DNA of 64,000 nucleotides from Pseudo-nitzschia pungens (Eukaryota; Bacillariophyta; Bacillariophyceae; Bacillariales; Bacillariaceae). Below are positions 60,734 through 64,000 of the stretch, one piece after another (position 1 is the first letter of the stretch; the number at the start of each line of letters is the position of its first letter). The notes under the pieces are model-generated. The model was not told where the DNA came from. It did no database searches and saw only the letters and a list, made by a program, of their open reading frames with translations. A program made the translations under genes and the position numbers. The stretch covers positions 4,933,001 to 4,997,000 of the forward strand of contig CM074758.1 of NCBI GenBank assembly GCA_037355855.1, in the 5' to 3' direction.

Positions 60734-61654
60734 TGTGGGGTAACGGGTCGGATGGCGAGTAGGTCTTTCTGTAGGTCTTCTGGTAGGTCTTCTGGTAGGT
60801 CTTCTTGTAGGGCTCTTAGTTGGTCGTTCCGTGGGAACGTTGGTGGGTGGCTCTGTCCAGGGGTCGGGCAAACAGACGGAAGTTGTATTGTAGGTAATTT
60901 TAGATGTGCTGCAGTTTGTGAGAACTTGCACCTCAGTGACATTCGAGATAGTGACATTCTCGCCGAGGGTGTCGGATGCGTTACTGTAAAGTGCATTCCA
61001 GGTATCGATGAGTGTTTCGTTGCTAGGAGCACGCCAGTTGCAATCCGGCCGGAAGCCGGTACAGGGACAGGAGCACGTTCCATTGGATAAGAGGGGGCCA
61101 AGAAAGGTGGATTCACCAATTCCAGGACACAGGCAGGCGCAGACCCCGCTGGTAGATGGGTTCTGTGTATCGATGAATATGTCGCCATCAATGGAGTTCG
61201 ACGAGTAGTTTAGACAATGCACCAACAAAGCATCCTTTTGAAAAATGACATTTCTAAGAACGATCGAACAGTTTCCAGCGGACCGAATGGATCCAACAAA
61301 GCGTGAACAATCGGCTGAATAATTGTAAGCCAAACTTGCCGTGTCCTTCAGAGCAACGAGATCAATGTAGCTGGTCCGATTTTGGGGTTCACTTAGAAAG
61401 AGGACCATGTATTTCTCTTTGGAAAAGATTTGGGTGCCATTACTGAGGGTTTCGATGGGTTTGGGGACACAGACGCCTGCTTTGAGATTACTGGCGGTCG
61501 ACTCGTATGGAAACCCTAAAATCCCTTCGTCAACATAGGCTGACTTGTATCCTTGAAGGTTACCGCGAGCCCGTTGAGAATCCGCAGTGACGAGCAATGA
61601 CGCCAACAGCGTCAGTCTAACAACTATCGATGAAAGAGGATTGGAAGAAAACAT
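60734..61654 (-). pseudogene. FAS1 gene, 5' segment (signal peptide, Cys/Asn-rich ectodomain, start of linker)
   Basis: 307 codons from an ATG at 61654; the frame is open further upstream but only to a TTG. Residues about 10-26 (IVVRLTLLASLLVTADS) form a signal peptide. The ectodomain has about ten Asn-glycosylation sites and a Cys cluster (CACLCPG, CSCPC, FRPDC). It ends in PT repeats (PTNVPTERPTKSPTRRPT) cut by E5. I do not recognise the ectodomain fold. Joining to 53903 keeps the frame. The intact gene would encode a secreted or wall-attached fasciclin protein of 530 residues. Confidence 0.88.
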
Positions 61655-62769
61655 CTCTCTGAAGAAATAATGGAATACGTCAATCGCCCGAAAACCGAGA
61701 GCACTTCCAAATGTACCGTATTCTGTTGTTGGCCTGTGTGTCAAGGAATATTGGTTTCAACTCGATTCAAATCAAGATATGTGTGCCAATTTTAAATTTT
61801 TCCCACTGCTTGAGGAATGATTGCAACACCAAATCTCATCCACAAACACATGCCAAAGATAACAGTTGTTCTATCCTAAGGCAGAGAGAGCTGATATGAG
61901 CACAAGACATGCTGTAGAGAGGTAACGTGGCGACAGAACCATTGCTTTGTCCGTATCCAAGAAAAAAAATGTGATGACTGACACACATGTCAAACACATG
62001 ACAAGCACATGTACCAGCTTAATATTGATTAAAGTATGTCCTAAATATTCTTACATGTGTATGAGATCTTTTTAAGACATTCACGAGGAACTGCACATCC
62101 CTATAAATGTTAGTCTTCGTTCAGAATATTTCCCTTATAAATATTTTTTTTCCCCACATGAATATTTTAGTCGTGGGGATACACGATAAGTATCCTTTTA
62201 CATACCAAAAAGGAAGTTACCAAAGAGCAATTCTGTCCTTCCCTGGAGTTGTCTTTCTTTATCTTGGGCACATAATCGCTGACATGAAATCTTCCTTTTT
62301 GAACCCCTACTAGTAAGTTACCAGTGTATCTCGAAAGGGCAAAATCTGTTTCTACTAGCTACGAAGTAAATACGAAGTAAGGTTACGAAGTAGTAGTACG
62401 GTATTACTTCGTATAATATGGCATGACTGCGGTAATTACCGTAAGATTACCGGTAAGTTACGGACCTTCTGAGCATAGAATTGAGTTTTGGTACCATACG
62501 TAATACGTACAGTAATCTTATGTATGAATCAGTCTGTAATTTTTATGTTCAAAATCGTACAATTTTTTGTTAGTGGATTGCTACGAAGTAAGATTACCGG
62601 CACTTTAATCAGCTAGTTCTACTACTAGCAGTTGATCCCGTAGAGTGCTACAGTGTACAGCACGTACACTACAGTACTGGATCTACAGGTGTCAGCAAAA
62701 GGTATGGACAGTACCTTGAATTAAGTACTGTACCTACGTAACCTGACCCTTTATCGAGATACAAATTAG
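61655..62769. other. Upstream region of the FAS1 gene
   Basis: The part next to 61655 would be its promoter and 5' UTR. TACGAAGTAA repeats several times around 62358-62420, and TTACCGTAAGATTACCGGTAA-like words follow. No other gene is supported. Confidence 0.5.
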
Positions 62770-62883
62770 CGTTCTCACAGGATGCTAAGCAGGATGCTGG
62801 GCCCTTCTAGTAGAATTTGTACCAAATCTACATACCCCAGTCCTTAGCAGATCAATATTGGGAGATCTATAGGGGGTGCTAAC
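62770..62883 (+). repeat. Single unit of the 25-kb satellite family
   Basis: AGGATGCTAAGCAGGATGCT, then GGGCCCTTCTAGTAGAATTTG and the CATACCCCAG block match the satellite at 25240-26290 and the 7417-7600 locus. The following LTR is inserted at its GGGTGCTAAC word. Confidence 0.85.
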
Positions 62884-63213
62884 TGTAACATGTTAATGTT
62901 ACAATCCTACGAAAGTCTCTAAATGATTATTGAATCCCGCATGATGTACTACTCAATATATGTGGTATTCATGTATGTATGTTTGGTATATATACACATA
63001 CAGTTGGATACTGATTGGATATTCAAGTATCAAGATAAATATCAAGAGTCTTATGACTCGCTGATAACAATCTTTGATCGCTCATTCATTCTAGTATACT
63101 CAAGAAATCATTCCCATCTCGTAAAGTATTCAACCATTCACAATTTCTTTAATCACACCAATTTATTAACCTATCGCGTACCACTCCATCTAATTCTACC
63201 CTAGAGTGTTACC
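62884..63213 (+). repeat. 5' LTR of a partial gypsy-like element
   Basis: It begins TGTAACA and ends TGTTACC, about 330 bp, and is similar throughout to the solo LTR at 24669-25023. The inverted word CAGTAA-GAA-TTACTG follows directly, as after the 5' LTR of E4. The other LTR is outside the window or lost. Confidence 0.8.
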
Positions 63214-63335
63214 CAGTAAGAATTACTGTCCGCTTGAAAGTAGAAGACAAAGACAAGAACTCAGTACTGAATCCAAAACATCCTTTATCCTAAACAACAG
63301 GTGTACATCAATACCCTGACAAACAAAAAGAAACA

Positions 63336-63830
63336 ATGCCAATCGAAATCTACGAATCGATCGAACGGAACAACCGCAATCTTGGATACGATAGGTCAAA
63401 CACCAAATCGACTGCACACCAAATTGATCGAACGCTACAAATCAACATGCTGGCAGGACTTTACAGAGATCCTCCAATCAATTACATCCCTTCCTTCAAG
63501 AGGAGCAAGCCAAAGCTCACCAAGCTCTCCATTACAGATGCAAATGGACACCAAGACAGCATGAAAATCCCTCTATTCACCAACAAGGGAGGACTAGAGG
63601 AATTCCTATTCCTCAAAGAAGCCTTCAGCACAAATGCCGCGAAGCTTCTAGGATTACCAATTAACAAATACATCGACCACTTCAATCGATGTCTCTCTGT
63701 TGACGCTCAAACAAAATGGAGAGCCTTAACAAGCAACCAACGTTGATATCCACCAACACTCAGTGGATACCAGCAAGCAATCAGCGATGATTGTATCAAG
63801 CAAGACTACTGCAATGCAACAGATGCAACA
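63336..63830 (+). pseudogene. Decayed E4-like gag
   Basis: ATG at 63336. From 63449 the protein (MLAGLYRDPPINYIPSFKRS, MKIPLFTNKGGLEEFLFLKE, CLSVDAQTKWRAL) matches the N-terminal half of E4 Gag. A TGA at 63744-63746 stops it. The same frame then continues with YPPTLSGYQQ and YCNATDA, which align with YPLTKDGYKS and YCNAEDA of E4, so the stop is a nonsense change. The match ends near 63830, where unrelated sequence begins. Confidence 0.8.
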
Positions 63831-64000
63831 TCCGAAAACTGTTTCGCGACCCATCGCGACCAATCGCGACCGGATCGCGACCCAATCGCCACTTGTCTCA
63901 GAAAAATGCGACCCCAATTTTTTATTTCACAACCTTTTTTCCACTATTCTCAACCTTATTTCTCCTTTTTCTCGATCCCCACATCGTTTTCAGGAAAATG
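63831..64000. other. Right edge with ATCGCGACC repeats
   Basis: About five imperfect copies of ATCGCGACC(C) lie at 63846-63890. The lead-in TCCGAAAACTGTTTCGCGACCC resembles the block at 5698-5720. No gene is seen. Confidence 0.55.

Overview
The window looks like a repeat-rich stretch of a diatom (stramenopile) nuclear genome. The basis is two divergent Ty1/copia-type elements with diatom-like layouts, several Ty3/gypsy elements, secreted proteins with Pro-Ser and Pro-Thr repeat stalks, a trypsin-like protease ending in a silaffin-like Lys/Ser tail, and intergenic DNA full of GTAC/TACGTA words. The species cannot be fixed from sequence alone. Initiators were re-derived as ATG codons, because several long open frames begin at GTG, TTG or nothing.

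Host genes are few: (1) 452-3613 (+), a type II membrane sulfotransferase-like protein full of coding microsatellites; (2) 16334-18754 (-), a secreted S1 (trypsin-like) protease with a long PS-repeat stalk and a KxxK-rich tail; (3) a secreted fasciclin-domain (FAS1) glycoprotein gene on the minus strand, spread over 61654-41800 because two LTR retrotransposons sit inside its reading frame. Removing each insertion plus one copy of its target-site duplication (TSD) restores one frame of 531 codons.

Most of the rest is mobile DNA. E1 (9743-15600, -), E2 (31066-36919, -) and E3 (41939-53365, +) are one Ty3/gypsy family with LTRs of about 190 bp. E2 is nested in copia element CopA (28214-41217, -). 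E3 sits in the FAS1 gene and is itself broken by E4 (45441-51032, -), a second gypsy family. E5 (53909-60733, -) is a second copia element, inserted in the linker of the same FAS1 gene. A solo LTR (24669-25023), a 5' LTR plus decayed gag at the right edge (62884 on) and an old integrase relic (4608-5600, -) complete the set. Paired LTRs of E1, E2, E4 and E5 look identical by eye, so these insertions are young.

Between the elements lie tandem and inverted repeats: minisatellites at 6.3-8.2 kb, two long hairpins at 19.7-19.9 kb, CTG-rich and 18-bp arrays at 20.6-23.1 kb, and a satellite of about 155 bp at 25.2-26.3 kb that recurs near 7.4 and 62.8 kb. The most interesting signals concern retroelement biology: in-frame UGA codons between Gag and Pol in two gypsy families, perfect palindromes where a tRNA primer site should be, a covarying hairpin inside otherwise diverged LTRs, and copia primer sites matching tRNA anticodon arms in the same register.
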